NCBI GenBank assembly: GCA_963702445.1
Contig: CAVPCZ010000010.1
Location: forward strand, 1-64,000
Length of the DNA stretch: 64,000 nucleotides
Direction: 5' to 3'
From: CAVPCZ01 sp963702445
GTDB lineage: Bacteria > Bacteroidota > Ignavibacteria > UBA10030 > UBA6906
A program made the translations under genes and the position numbers. The notes under the pieces are model-generated. The model did no database searches and was not told the origin of the DNA. It saw nothing but the letters and a program-made list of their open reading frames with translations. Shown here piece by piece: positions 50,402 to 59,186 of this stretch. Position 1 is the first letter of the stretch. Every line of letters starts with the position of its first letter.

Positions 50402-52282
50402 ATGAACACAGGTGTACATCTCTTATTCTCCTGTCTGCTCTTTGCCGCTGCAACGGCAGCGGGACAGATAGACACCATCACCATTCTCCATGTCAATGAC
50501 ACACACGGCAATCTCGCCGCCATCGGCCCCCGCAATGCGGGTCTGGCGGGATCTCTGGGCGGAATCGCCCGTGCCGCATCGCTCATCGGCGGTGAGCGTA
50601 TGGCCAACCCCGGCGCCCTGCTGCTTCATGCGGGGGATTTCTCCATCGGCGACTTCTTCTATAATAGGTACTTCGGAGTCGCCGAATTGCAGCTCATGGT
50701 CGCGCTCGGTTTCGATGCCCTGACCCTGGGCAATCATGAATTTGATCTCACCCCGCAGACTCTTCTGACAGCACTGGACAGCGGATTCGCCGGCGGAGGC
50801 TTTCCCGTTCTTTCCGCAAACCTCGTACTCCCCGACCCTTCGGTCCAGCCGCTCAGGAAATACGTGAGCCCGTTTACCGTCAAACAGGCGGGGAGCGTCA
50901 GAGTCGGCATTTTTGGACTGACCACGCCGGCCACCAATCTTCTCTCCCAGCCCGGACCTGCATTCCTGGACACCAACATCATTCCTATCGCCGCGGAGAT
51001 GGTCGACTCTCTGAAGGCGCGCAATTGCAGCGTGATCATCTGTCTGTCCCATCTCGGTCTGCCCCTGGACGAGTTGGTCGGCCGGTACGTCCCGGGAATA
51101 CACGTCATCGTGGGTGGACACGATCATAGTACGCTCGTCACACCCCGGCGCGTCACCAATCCGATCGGCGACACCACGTTGATCCTTCAGGCGAATGCCT
51201 TCTATCTCGACCTCGGGAGGCTCCGGCTGACGGTGCAGGGCACCAGAGTCCGGATGCTGGATTATGCATTGATGCCGATTGACTCTGCAATTCCGGAGGA
51301 ACCCTCCGTCGCGGCAAATGTGAGTGCGATGATTGCGGACATTGAGGGGGTGTACGGACCGGTGTACACGCAGCAGATAGCGGCCGTGACCGCTTTCTGT
51401 GAAGAAGTGGCTGATTCGTTGATGTTCCCGGGTAAACATGACACGCCGGTGGGCAACCTCGTCACGGACGCCTTCCGGGCCGCGACAGGAACGCAGATTG
51501 CCTTCGAGGTCGGCGGATCCACGGCGGAACCGCTCTATCCGGGACCGATCGTTTCCGCGGACGCCTTCCGCGTCGTCGGATACGGATTCAACACCGTCAA
51601 CGGGCTGGGGTACCGGATTGCCACGTTCACCATGACCGGGAGTGCCCTCCTGTCCGGACTGGAATTCGGATTGTCCGGCATCGAAGCTGATGATGAATTC
51701 CTGATCCAGGCATCCGGACTCACGTATGTATACAATTCCGGGCTGCCACCTCTCGGGCGTCTTGTGTCAGCCAGAGTGAACGGAGTTCCCGTGGATCCCA
51801 CCGCAACATACACCGTAACCGCTAATGAATTCGCAGCGATGTTCCTGACGCAGCTGGGCATTCCATTCAGCGATCTCCATGTCTCCAATGACACGACCGA
51901 GTTTCAGGTACTTGCCGGTTATCTCGCACAACGCGGTTCCGTCACTCCGGCGGTGGAAGGCCGTGTGGTGAATGTGGTTACCCCCACTTCTGCGCCTTCT
52001 GAACAGGGGGAGCTGCCACATGAATTCCGTCTGGAGCAGAACTTCCCAAACCCTTTCAACCCGAGCACGACGATCACGTTCACAATCCCCCAGACCGGCA
52101 GCGCCGCGCTGAAGGTCTATGACGTGCTCGGGGCTGAAGTGGCACGGCTGGTGGACGGTGTGCTGCCTGCGGGGGAGCACCGGGTTTCCTGGGACGCCGG
52201 TTCACACTCCAGCGGCGTCTATTTCTATGCCCTGACCTCTGATGCCCGCATGCAGACACGGCGAATGTTGCTGATCAGATAA
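50402..52282 (+). CDS. Secreted 5'-nucleotidase-family protein with T9SS-type sorting module
   Basis: From ATG 50402 (MNTGVHLLFSCLLFAAATAA) the 626-residue protein has a signal peptide and a UshA-type metallophosphatase domain with ITILHVNDTHGNL (D-x-H), LLHAGDFSIGD, TLGNHEFDLTPQ (N-H-E), ICLSHLGLPLDEL and IVGGHDHSTLV. The C-terminal 5'-nucleotidase domain has KHDTPVGNLVTDAFRAATG and EVGGSTAEPLY. The last 85 residues are a sorting module (EQNFPNPFNPSTTITFTI, YDVLGAEVARLVDG, SSGVYFYALT, TRRMLLIR). It should hydrolyse nucleotides or related esters outside the cell to recover phosphate or nucleoside. It lies 28 bases downstream of the Omp85-like gene. Confidence 0.9.
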   Translation: MNTGVHLLFSCLLFAAATAAGQIDTITILHVNDTHGNLAAIGPRNAGLAGSLGGIARAASLIGGERMANPGALLLHAGDFSIGDFFYNRYFGVAELQLMVALGFDALTLGNHEFDLTPQTLLTALDSGFAGGGFPVLSANLVLPDPSVQPLRKYVSPFTVKQAGSVRVGIFGLTTPATNLLSQPGPAFLDTNIIPIAAEMVDSLKARNCSVIICLSHLGLPLDELVGRYVPGIHVIVGGHDHSTLVTPRRVTNPIGDTTLILQANAFYLDLGRLRLTVQGTRVRMLDYALMPIDSAIPEEPSVAANVSAMIADIEGVYGPVYTQQIAAVTAFCEEVADSLMFPGKHDTPVGNLVTDAFRAATGTQIAFEVGGSTAEPLYPGPIVSADAFRVVGYGFNTVNGLGYRIATFTMTGSALLSGLEFGLSGIEADDEFLIQASGLTYVYNSGLPPLGRLVSARVNGVPVDPTATYTVTANEFAAMFLTQLGIPFSDLHVSNDTTEFQVLAGYLAQRGSVTPAVEGRVVNVVTPTSAPSEQGELPHEFRLEQNFPNPFNPSTTITFTIPQTGSAALKVYDVLGAEVARLVDGVLPAGEHRVSWDAGSHSSGVYFYALTSDARMQTRRMLLIR

Positions 52283-52364
52283 TAGTCGGGCTTCCGGGCG
52301 GTGACAGGATTTCTGGCTGAACTTTGTGGCAGTGCCGCGTTTTCCGGCAGAAGCAGGGGGAGAG

Positions 52365-52396
52365 GGGGAGTCCGGGTTGTAGACGGACTCCCCTTT
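52365..52396 (+). terminator. Terminator after the 5'-nucleotidase gene
   Basis: A 10-bp perfect stem (GGGGAGTCCG / CGGACTCCCC, 52365-52374 with 52384-52393) and a 9-base loop are followed by TTT. It lies 82 bases after the stop and separates the nucleotidase from the kinase gene. Confidence 0.7.
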
Positions 52397-52465
52397 CGCT
52401 GACTCCGCTTACGCTGTTTCCTCCCTTTGTAACTCCCGATATCCTTTTGTACATTCAATCAGGCG

Positions 52466-53773
52466 ATGGAAAAGGTCGGCAAATACGAGATCCGCGAGCA
52501 ACTGGGGCGCGGGGGCATGGGCGCAGTCTACCGCGCGTACGATCCCGTCATGGAGCGCGAGGTTGCCATCAAAGTGATTCTGGACCTCGCATTGGACGTG
52601 CCGGAGATCAAGGAACGGTTCACCCGCGAGGCACGCACCGCGGGAAAACTTTCACACGAGAATATCACCATCGTCCACGACGTGGGCGAAGACGGCGGCC
52701 GCCCGTTCATCGTCATGGAATACCTCACCGGTTCCGATCTCCGCACTCTCCTCGAGCGGCACGAGCCGATGACGATGCGGCGCAAGCTGTCGTACGCAAT
52801 CCAGATCTGCCGCGGCCTCGCGTATTCGCACGCGAAAGACATCATCCACAGGGATGTCAAACCCGCCAACATCAGAATACTCGAAAACGGCCGGGTGAAG
52901 ATCATGGATTTCGGGATCGCACGACTCGGATCCAGCGCCCTGACCTCCACCGGCATGGTGATGGGGACGCCCTACTACATGTCCCCCGAACAGATTCAGG
53001 GGAAAAAGGTCGACCGCCGTGCTGACATTTTTTCCTGCGGGGTTCTCCTTTTCGAGCTCTTTACGGCCAGGAAACCCTTTCGCGGGGATGAACCCACGTC
53101 GGTGATGTACAAGATCGTGCACGAGGAACCGGAAGGGCTGGAGGAGCTGAAGAAACTGCTCCCGCCAAGCCTCCCCAGGATTCTGGAGAAGATGCTGAAG
53201 AAGGATCTCTCCGAGCGCTTTCAGACTCTCGACGAAGCTGCAGACGCACTTGAAGATGTACAGGCATCACTTACAGAGGAAGATGCAGCAAAGGCCGGGA
53301 AGGCGGACCGCAGAGGGCCCGCCATGGAACGGCCCGAACCCGCGGTCGAGGAGACCATCCTCGCCGGCGAAGGACCACCCTCCTTACCCCTCGGCGCCCC
53401 GCAGAAACACCGGCAACGGGCGAAGATCGCCGTGTATCTCCTGGGGGCGCTGGTCCTCGCGAGCGTGGTTCTGTTTTTGTTCAGGCATTTCACGCAGACC
53501 CCTACGGGCACGGTCGCACTCAACGTCCTTCCGTGGGCGCAGGTGGCAAAGATCGAACGGGAGAAGGAAGGGCCCCTGGCGCCGGACGGAACATCCTTCA
53601 CCCCGTGCCTTCTCAGGCTCCCCGAGGGGTCATACACGATTACCTGCTCCCATCCCGATTACACCCGGCCGATGGTCCTGAAGTGTGTTGTGCGAAGGGA
53701 TTCTCTTACCGAGTTGAGTTCGCAATGGCCCGGTTTTGATGCCGAGAAGGCCCTTTCGCAGTTCTCTATGTGA
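52466..53773 (+). CDS. Membrane Ser/Thr protein kinase with PEGA-like extracytoplasmic domain
   Basis: A 435-residue bacterial Hanks-type kinase. The glycine loop is LGRGGMGAVYRAYD, the catalytic Lys lies in EVAIKVIL, the catalytic loop is HRDVKPANI, and the DFG and activation loop are MDFGIARLGSSALTSTGMVM with GTPYYMSPEQ. A Pro-rich linker and one membrane helix (IAVYLLGALVLASVVLFLF) precede an extracytoplasmic PEGA-like domain (PTGTVALNVLPWAQVAKIER, LPEGSYTITCSHPDYTRP). It would phosphorylate Ser or Thr of cytoplasmic targets in response to an envelope signal. Downstream come a TPR protein and a PP2C phosphatase on the same strand, and a cyclase-FHA gene convergent with them, a typical phospho-signalling set. 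Intact. Confidence 0.9.
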   Translation: MEKVGKYEIREQLGRGGMGAVYRAYDPVMEREVAIKVILDLALDVPEIKERFTREARTAGKLSHENITIVHDVGEDGGRPFIVMEYLTGSDLRTLLERHEPMTMRRKLSYAIQICRGLAYSHAKDIIHRDVKPANIRILENGRVKIMDFGIARLGSSALTSTGMVMGTPYYMSPEQIQGKKVDRRADIFSCGVLLFELFTARKPFRGDEPTSVMYKIVHEEPEGLEELKKLLPPSLPRILEKMLKKDLSERFQTLDEAADALEDVQASLTEEDAAKAGKADRRGPAMERPEPAVEETILAGEGPPSLPLGAPQKHRQRAKIAVYLLGALVLASVVLFLFRHFTQTPTGTVALNVLPWAQVAKIEREKEGPLAPDGTSFTPCLLRLPEGSYTITCSHPDYTRPMVLKCVVRRDSLTELSSQWPGFDAEKALSQFSM

Positions 53774-53813
53774 TTTCTGACTGTTTCTCGTGAAGATCAA
53801 GGAGATCTGAACG

Positions 53814-54782
53814 TTGCCTGTATTTTCGCGCGCTCTCACACCCCCTGTGCCGGTGGGCACGCTGGTTTCTCTGATGGTGATTCTCCTCGGGCTCGCCTGT
53901 ACCGCCCGGGCAGACCAGTGGAACGAGAGCTACGAAAAAGGGCAAGCCGCTCTCCGGGAGCAGCGGTACAGGGAGGCGGTGGCCTTCTTCACGGATGCGA
54001 TTGAACAGAAGCCGGATTCCCGGGCAAACGCCCGGACCTACGGCGTGAGATTCATCGACTACTTCCCCTACTTCTACCGCGGCCTCGCACACGCACATCT
54101 GGGGGAGACCGGGCCTGCACTTGCGGACTTTCAGAAAGAAGACCGGATCGGCGAGGTGTACAGCGGGAAGCAGGACACACGTGCGGGTGAGTTGCTCCGC
54201 GAACGCCTTGATGCATTCCAGAAATCCGCCGCGAGGAGCACGACGTCCGCGGATGCAGCCCGCCGTCAGAACCCGGAACCCGCGGCAAGAACCGGCGTCT
54301 CTCCTTCAATGGCACCCGGATTGCGGCAAACGGATCTGGGTATTGACACCGACACCCTCTTCAGCCGCGCCGCGGTGCAATTCACGCGCGGGAATATCAT
54401 GAGCGCCAGGAATATCTTCCTGGAAGTCAGGAAACGGAACGCCCGTTATCCGGGATTGGATGACTATATGAAGAAGATCCTGGGAACGGAACGGGAGGTG
54501 AAGAAAGGGAGCGTCGCATTCTTCAAGGGACGGTACAGAGAGGCTGTGGAGGTGCTCGGGCCCGTGACACGGGGGGGAATCGATCATGCCAACGCCCACG
54601 CAATTCTCGGCTGCTCTTTTGCCGCCCTCTATCTCCTTTCCGGCGGGAACGACCGCGATCAGCGGGAAAGGGCCGAGGAGGAATTCCGGCGTGTCAGCCG
54701 GCTCGAGCCCCGCTACGTTCTCAACACGACCCTCATTTCACCGGCCATCAGAGAGCTCTATGCTTCCACCGTTTCTCACTGA
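53814..54782 (+). CDS. Exported TPR-repeat protein
   Basis: Starts at TTG 53814, 40 bases after the kinase gene; a nearby ATG would remove the signal segment LVSLMVILLGLACTARAD. The 322-residue product has TPR-like pairs: YEKGQAALREQRYREAVAFF, TDAIEQKPDSRANA, FYRGLAHAHLGETGPALADF and, at the end, AHAILGCSFAALYLLSGG with EEEFRRVSRLEPRYVLNT. It should be periplasmic and may present the signal sensed by the kinase's PEGA-like domain; that link is inference from gene order. Intact. Confidence 0.75.
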   Translation: MPVFSRALTPPVPVGTLVSLMVILLGLACTARADQWNESYEKGQAALREQRYREAVAFFTDAIEQKPDSRANARTYGVRFIDYFPYFYRGLAHAHLGETGPALADFQKEDRIGEVYSGKQDTRAGELLRERLDAFQKSAARSTTSADAARRQNPEPAARTGVSPSMAPGLRQTDLGIDTDTLFSRAAVQFTRGNIMSARNIFLEVRKRNARYPGLDDYMKKILGTEREVKKGSVAFFKGRYREAVEVLGPVTRGGIDHANAHAILGCSFAALYLLSGGNDRDQRERAEEEFRRVSRLEPRYVLNTTLISPAIRELYASTVSH

Positions 54783-54809
54783 AGAACAACAGGAGAGGAG
54801 CCGGGAGTC

Positions 54810-55562
54810 TTGATCACGATCCGTTACGGCCATCACACTGAAGTCGGGAGGGTCCGCCGGGAAAACCAGGACTCCGCGGGTCTGACCCCCGACCCTCCTT
54901 CCGGGGTTGAGGGTCCCAGAGGCGTGCTGTTCGTTGTCGCTGACGGCATGGGAGGACATCGCGCGGGAAGGCGGGCGAGTGAGCTGGCCGTGTCGACGAT
55001 ACTCGAATCGTACGCATCGGCTCCCCCGATGGAGATCCCCGATCTCCTGCGCACGGCCATGGGCGAAGCAAACACCCGGGTCTTTGAGGAAGGTTCCCGC
55101 GTTCCTGCATACAACGCCATGGGCACGACATGCAGCGTGCTGGTGGTCCGGGATTCATCCGCCTGGCTGGGACACATCGGAGACAGCAAGATCTTTCTGG
55201 TTACCCCCGCCGGAATCCGCCAGCTGACAACCGATCACTCCCGCGTATGGGAACTGTTCGTCCGGGGCGTCATCACGCGCGAACAGGCCCGGGTCCATCC
55301 GGAACGCAATCTCCTCACGCGTGCCCTGGGCACACGACCCGAACTGGAAGCGGATATCAGCGGACCCATTCCCCTGCCGGGCGGTTCACTGCTGGTGATG
55401 TGCACAGACGGCCTGACAAACCACGTGGAGGATGAGGAGATACGGCGCCTGGTGGAAACGTCCCCGCCACAGGAGGCGGCGGAAGCGCTTGTTGCCCTGG
55501 CCAACGAACGCGGGGGGACCGATAATATTACCGTACAGATTGTGGAAGTGGGAGCAGGGTAG
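54810..55562 (+). CDS. PP2C-type Ser/Thr protein phosphatase
   Basis: Starts at TTG 54810. The 250-residue cytoplasmic phosphatase has all PP2C motifs: VGRVRRENQDSAGL (first metal-binding region), LFVVADGMGGHRAGRRASE, MGTTCSVLVVRD, GHIGDSKIFL, LTRALGTRPE and LLVMCTDGLTNHV, with GGTDNITVQIVE at the end. It should remove phosphate from kinase substrates, reversing the action of the kinase encoded just upstream. The gap to the TPR gene is 27 bases, so the three are probably one operon. Confidence 0.9.
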   Translation: MITIRYGHHTEVGRVRRENQDSAGLTPDPPSGVEGPRGVLFVVADGMGGHRAGRRASELAVSTILESYASAPPMEIPDLLRTAMGEANTRVFEEGSRVPAYNAMGTTCSVLVVRDSSAWLGHIGDSKIFLVTPAGIRQLTTDHSRVWELFVRGVITREQARVHPERNLLTRALGTRPELEADISGPIPLPGGSLLVMCTDGLTNHVEDEEIRRLVETSPPQEAAEALVALANERGGTDNITVQIVEVGAG

Positions 55563-55573
55563 GCAGCGCGGGA

Positions 55574-56470
55574 TCAAGCGCACGTGAAGAGGATCTGCAG
55601 TGCGGACGAAGGCTCGGTCGACCTTCCGAGACTGATCGCCCCCCGGCCGCGCAGCACGTGTTCGTCCCGCCGGAGATGGACCTCCGGTTCTCCTTCACTA
55701 CGGACATACGTCCCGTTCAGGCTCTGATCAACGAGCACCACTTTTCCCTTCCGCAACTCCAGCCGGGCATGCAATCGGGAGGCAAGGTTGTCGGGCACGA
55801 CGATGTCGTTCTCCCCGCCGCGGCCGATACGCAAGATCGGATGCTCCGGGTCAAGGAATCTGTCCGTCCCGCCGAACGAAATCCTTGCCGTCGCCTGTCC
55901 GGCACCCGTGCCGGGCCCTCCCTGAAGCACGGTGAGATTCTCGAAGTCCCAGAGCAACTCGTGTAATTCCAGCTCTCCGGTTTTTCCCTTCAGCATCACG
56001 CGGTCGATGAGGCGGGCGTTGGTGCGGCGGTCGGCCTGGAGCTGCTCCATCGTGTCGCGCGTGGTCAGTATCTGTTCGGCTTTTGCCTGCGCGGCAACTC
56101 GTGCCGCCACGTTGACCGCATCGCCGAAGACATCCGCCTGCTCGTGAATGACCGCACCGTAATGAAACCCGACCCGGATATGCACCTGTTCGTTTTCAAA
56201 CTTCCCGTACGACGACGCCTGCTGGACCGCACACTGCATCCCGACTGCTGCTGCGGCGGCACAATCGGCGGAGGGAAACGTGCACATCACCTCATCGCCG
56301 ATCTCCTTGATCACCACGCCCTGCTCCCGCTGCACGACATCCCGGAGAAGCGCGAGGCACACTTCGATGATTTTCTGTGCCACGGCGTTGCCGCGGCGCT
56401 CGTACAGGCGGGTGCTGCCGGCAACGTCGGCGAACAGGATGGCAAGCGATTCGGTGTATTGAAGACTCAT
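55574..56470 (-). CDS. Class III adenylate/guanylate cyclase with C-terminal FHA domain
   Basis: A 298-residue cytoplasmic protein. Residues 1-170 are a class III cyclase (SLAILFADVAGSTRLYERRG with the metal Asp, KEIGDEVMCTFPSADCAAAA, VRVGFHYGAVI-like segment seen as IRVGFHYGAVIHEQADVFGD, AVNVAARVA). The C-terminus is an FHA domain (PILRIGRGGENDIVVPD, SRLHARLELRKGKVVL, DQSLNGTYVRS), which binds phosphothreonine. It faces the PP2C gene, with 11 bases between the two ends, and starts only 8 bases after the M19 dipeptidase stop, so those two form an operon. A phosphothreonine made by the neighbouring kinase may recruit or control this cyclase; this is inferred from domains and order. Confidence 0.85.
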   Translation of the reverse strand: MSLQYTESLAILFADVAGSTRLYERRGNAVAQKIIEVCLALLRDVVQREQGVVIKEIGDEVMCTFPSADCAAAAAVGMQCAVQQASSYGKFENEQVHIRVGFHYGAVIHEQADVFGDAVNVAARVAAQAKAEQILTTRDTMEQLQADRRTNARLIDRVMLKGKTGELELHELLWDFENLTVLQGGPGTGAGQATARISFGGTDRFLDPEHPILRIGRGGENDIVVPDNLASRLHARLELRKGKVVLVDQSLNGTYVRSEGEPEVHLRRDEHVLRGRGAISLGRSTEPSSALQILFTCA

Positions 56471-56478
56471 GTGGCCGG

Positions 56479-58122
56479 CTACTTACACACCTGATTGAAC
56501 ACCCGCATGTAGTTTTCGCCCAGAATTTTCCGCACGTCGGCGATCGAGTACCCGCGCCTGAGAAGCGCCGAGGTCAGGTTGGGAAGCTTTGCCACATCCT
56601 CCAGTCCCGCAGGCACACTCTCGATACCGTCAAAGTCCGACCCGATGGCGACATAGTCGATCCCCACGCGGTTCCTGATGTAGTCGATATGCTTGATGAC
56701 GGTATCGATGGTTGCGATCCCCCTTGAGGAGAGGAACGGGGGATAAAACACCACACCGATGACACCGCCACGCCGGGCGATGCTGTCGATCTGCGCGTCG
56801 GTCAGATTGCGGGTATGATTATTGAGGGCACGCACACCGGAATGGGTGGCAATAATGGGATTCTTGGTCGTGGCGAGAATATCCCATATCGTTCTTATGC
56901 CCGTGTGCGCAACGTCGATGATCATCCCGAGTGAATCCATCGTCCGGATCACCTGCCTGCCGAATTCCGAGAGTCCCACGGTCGTCGACCGCGCGTCAGC
57001 CGCCGATACCGCCCAGGGAAGGCTGTTGTTCCAGGTGATCGTGAGGTACCGCGCCCCCTTTTCATAGAACGTCCGGAGCTTCGCCAGATCGTTCTCAATG
57101 GCGTGCCCGCCCTCGACCGCAAGAACCCCGGCAAGCTTGCCGGCGGCATTCGCCTGCAAGATCTCGCCGGAAGTCCGCGCCTGCGCGAATTCAGAGGCAT
57201 TCTGCCGGATCTGACTGTTGAAGGAGTCCACCATTGCGAGTGTAAACGCGTAGTACGGATGGGCAACCGAGTCCCTCCAATCCGTCCAGAGCGCGAACAT
57301 CTGTGCATCCACTCCCCCGTCACGGAACCGGGGGAGATCGGATTGATCGGTGGTATGGCGGATCCCCATCTGGTAGCCGAACACCACTTTTTCCATCACG
57401 TCATTGTGGAGGTCGAACACCAGAGCGCGATTGTGAACCGTCTCCAGACGGACATCCACGCTGGTCCCGTTGGTGAGCGTTACGGTCACCGTGTCGGGCA
57501 TGTAGATGAGTTTTGAAGTCACGATGTGGTACGGATCCGCAGCCACCTTGCGCAGATCCGCCACTGTCGCACGCCCGCCGAACGTGGTGACGTCACCCAG
57601 TCCCCCCCGGGCGCCGCCGTCCAGCTGGATCATTTTCCTGGTCGCCTTTGCCCCGCCAAACTCAACGGTATAAAAGAGCATACCCGCCGCCCCCTTGCTC
57701 GTCCAGTTGACGGCATGGTTCCCGGCCGGCACCGAAAAAGTCCTTTCGTCCATCAACTGTCCGACGGCATTGTAGACGCTCATCCGGACATCCCCCGCAA
57801 TCCGGGTACTCAGAGGGATTGTCGTTGAAGGATTGAAGGGATTGGGGTAATTCTGATCGACTGAAAAAGACCCGGGGAGTGTCGAATTCTCAAGAACGCC
57901 CGTGGTGTTGAAGGTGTAGGACCAGAGACCGGCGGTGTTGGTCACCACAGAATACCTTTCGGCCGGGTTCTTCGAGTTGACGATCTCTATCAGGGCGGAA
58001 TCGATCGCCGCAGAAGTGCGCTGGTCTTTGACGGAACCGGAGATCGTAATGATCTCCGCCAACCCGTCGGGAGGTAACAGGAAGAGAAAACCCAGTGAAA
58101 GAAGCAGAGGTTTCTTGTGCAA
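56479..58122 (-). CDS. Exported M19-type membrane dipeptidase with internal T9SS-type module
   Basis: From ATG 58122 the 547-residue protein has a signal peptide (MHKKPLLLSLGFLFLLPPDG), then a short domain (ISGSVKDQRTSAAIDSALIE). A complete-looking sorting module follows at residues 90-180 (DQNYPNPFNPSTTIPLST, YNAVGQLMDERT, TRKMIQLDGG). Only then comes the M19 renal-dipeptidase TIM barrel with ALVFDLHNDVMEK (metal-binding H-x-D), VEGGHAIENDLAKL, YLTITWNNS, MIIDVAHTG, ATHSGVRALNNHTRNLTD and IGSDFDGIESVP. In the family the sorting module is expected at the extreme C-terminus; here the catalytic domain follows it. The protein should cleave dipeptides outside or on the cell. It is the first gene of an operon with the cyclase-FHA gene. 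Confidence 0.85.
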   Translation of the reverse strand: MHKKPLLLSLGFLFLLPPDGLAEIITISGSVKDQRTSAAIDSALIEIVNSKNPAERYSVVTNTAGLWSYTFNTTGVLENSTLPGSFSVDQNYPNPFNPSTTIPLSTRIAGDVRMSVYNAVGQLMDERTFSVPAGNHAVNWTSKGAAGMLFYTVEFGGAKATRKMIQLDGGARGGLGDVTTFGGRATVADLRKVAADPYHIVTSKLIYMPDTVTVTLTNGTSVDVRLETVHNRALVFDLHNDVMEKVVFGYQMGIRHTTDQSDLPRFRDGGVDAQMFALWTDWRDSVAHPYYAFTLAMVDSFNSQIRQNASEFAQARTSGEILQANAAGKLAGVLAVEGGHAIENDLAKLRTFYEKGARYLTITWNNSLPWAVSAADARSTTVGLSEFGRQVIRTMDSLGMIIDVAHTGIRTIWDILATTKNPIIATHSGVRALNNHTRNLTDAQIDSIARRGGVIGVVFYPPFLSSRGIATIDTVIKHIDYIRNRVGIDYVAIGSDFDGIESVPAGLEDVAKLPNLTSALLRRGYSIADVRKILGENYMRVFNQVCK

Positions 58123-58335
58123 TGTATCCGCCGTCCTCTTTATGTGTGGTCAAAAATCCCCGGCACCCCTCGCCCGGACCCGCACTCCCGTCACACCAGG
58201 CCGGGGATGGCCAGAAATCTAGCGCATTCCAGGGCCAGAATCAAGGAAGGGCGTTTGAACCGCTCTTTTCCCGAGGGATCACGGATGGCGCCACGCGAAG
58301 TTGCACCTTCCGCCCCAAAATGGTATCTTTGTCAT

Positions 58336-58719
58336 GTGAAAACAGCAGTCCACATCGTCTTCGTCTGTCTGTATCTTGCCGTCACAACCGGCCTGACGGT
58401 GGTGACCCACTTCTGCGGCACCGAGCCCGTCTCGTCCGGCCTGCTCTCTTCGACTCCGGCCGAACCCGACTCCTGCTGCGGCACCGAAGAGCCGGAAACC
58501 GGCTGCTGCACGAACTCGATTGTCAGTCTCGTTCTGCACGACGACCACGCGGCTTCCCCTGCATGGTCTCCCCTGTCACTCTCAGGAAATGTGCTCCCGG
58601 AGGTTGCTTCCGCCGCTCCGGTTCTTCCTGCGGTCCATAGTACCATACGGCACGAAGGCATATCTCCGCCGGGTTCCGCAACATCCCTCTTACTTCTGAA
58701 CTGTACGCTCCTCATTTGA
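58336..58719 (+). CDS. HYC_CC_PP-like Cys-rich exported protein
   Basis: The GTG at 58336 begins a 127-residue protein (VKTAVHIVFVCLYLAVTTGL) with a signal-like segment followed by VVTHFCGTEP (the H-x-C in place of H-Y-C), then DSCCGTEE and TGCCTNSIV, the C-C pairs of HYC_CC_PP-type proteins. These Bacteroidota proteins are encoded beside heavy-metal uptake or resistance genes, and here an HMA-domain protein and a TonB receptor follow. The ATG at 58117 would add an unlikely polar stretch. A role in metal binding at the envelope is inference. Confidence 0.6.
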   Translation: MKTAVHIVFVCLYLAVTTGLTVVTHFCGTEPVSSGLLSSTPAEPDSCCGTEEPETGCCTNSIVSLVLHDDHAASPAWSPLSLSGNVLPEVASAAPVLPAVHSTIRHEGISPPGSATSLLLLNCTLLI

Positions 58720-58805
58720 TATCCGGTCGCCCGTAAACAGGCGTCGCGGCACTCTGCCGTCGTCGCACCACTGTTTTCAAACGATCACAATCAATTGAGG
58801 ATACC

Positions 58806-59153
58806 ATGACCATCCGCATGCTGTTCTTCGCGCTTGCCATCGCTGCATGTCCGCTTACTTCCGCCCAGGAATCCACGATTCAGGAAGCACAACTCAAGGT
58901 CTTCGGGAATTGCGGGACGTGCAAAACCAGGATCGAAAAGGCCGTGGCCATCAAGGAAGTGAAATATGCCAAATGGAACAAGTCAACGAAGATGCTCCGG
59001 ATCGCCTTCCGCACCCCCGGCATGACGCTCGATTCCCTGGAACAACGCATCGCAGCGGTCGGCCACGATACAGAGAAATTCAAGGCCCCCGACGAGGTGT
59101 ATGCCGATCTCCCCTCCTGCTGCCTCTACCGAAACGGCGAGAACACCCACTGA
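58806..59153 (+). CDS. Exported HMA-domain metal-binding protein
   Basis: A 115-residue protein with signal peptide (MTIRMLFFALAIAACPLTSA). It is a single HMA (ferredoxin-like) domain carrying the copper-binding motif GNCGTC in LKVFGNCGTCKTRIEKAV, then VKYAKWNKSTKMLRIAF and SLEQRIAAVGHDTEKFKA. A C-terminal pair of Cys (LPSCCLYR) may be a second metal site. It should bind Cu(I) or another soft metal in the periplasm and pass it to partners. It lies 33 bases before the TonB receptor gene. Confidence 0.85.
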   Translation: MTIRMLFFALAIAACPLTSAQESTIQEAQLKVFGNCGTCKTRIEKAVAIKEVKYAKWNKSTKMLRIAFRTPGMTLDSLEQRIAAVGHDTEKFKAPDEVYADLPSCCLYRNGENTH

Positions 59154-59186
59154 TACGGCGCCGCACAGGCAGGAAGGAACGATCGC

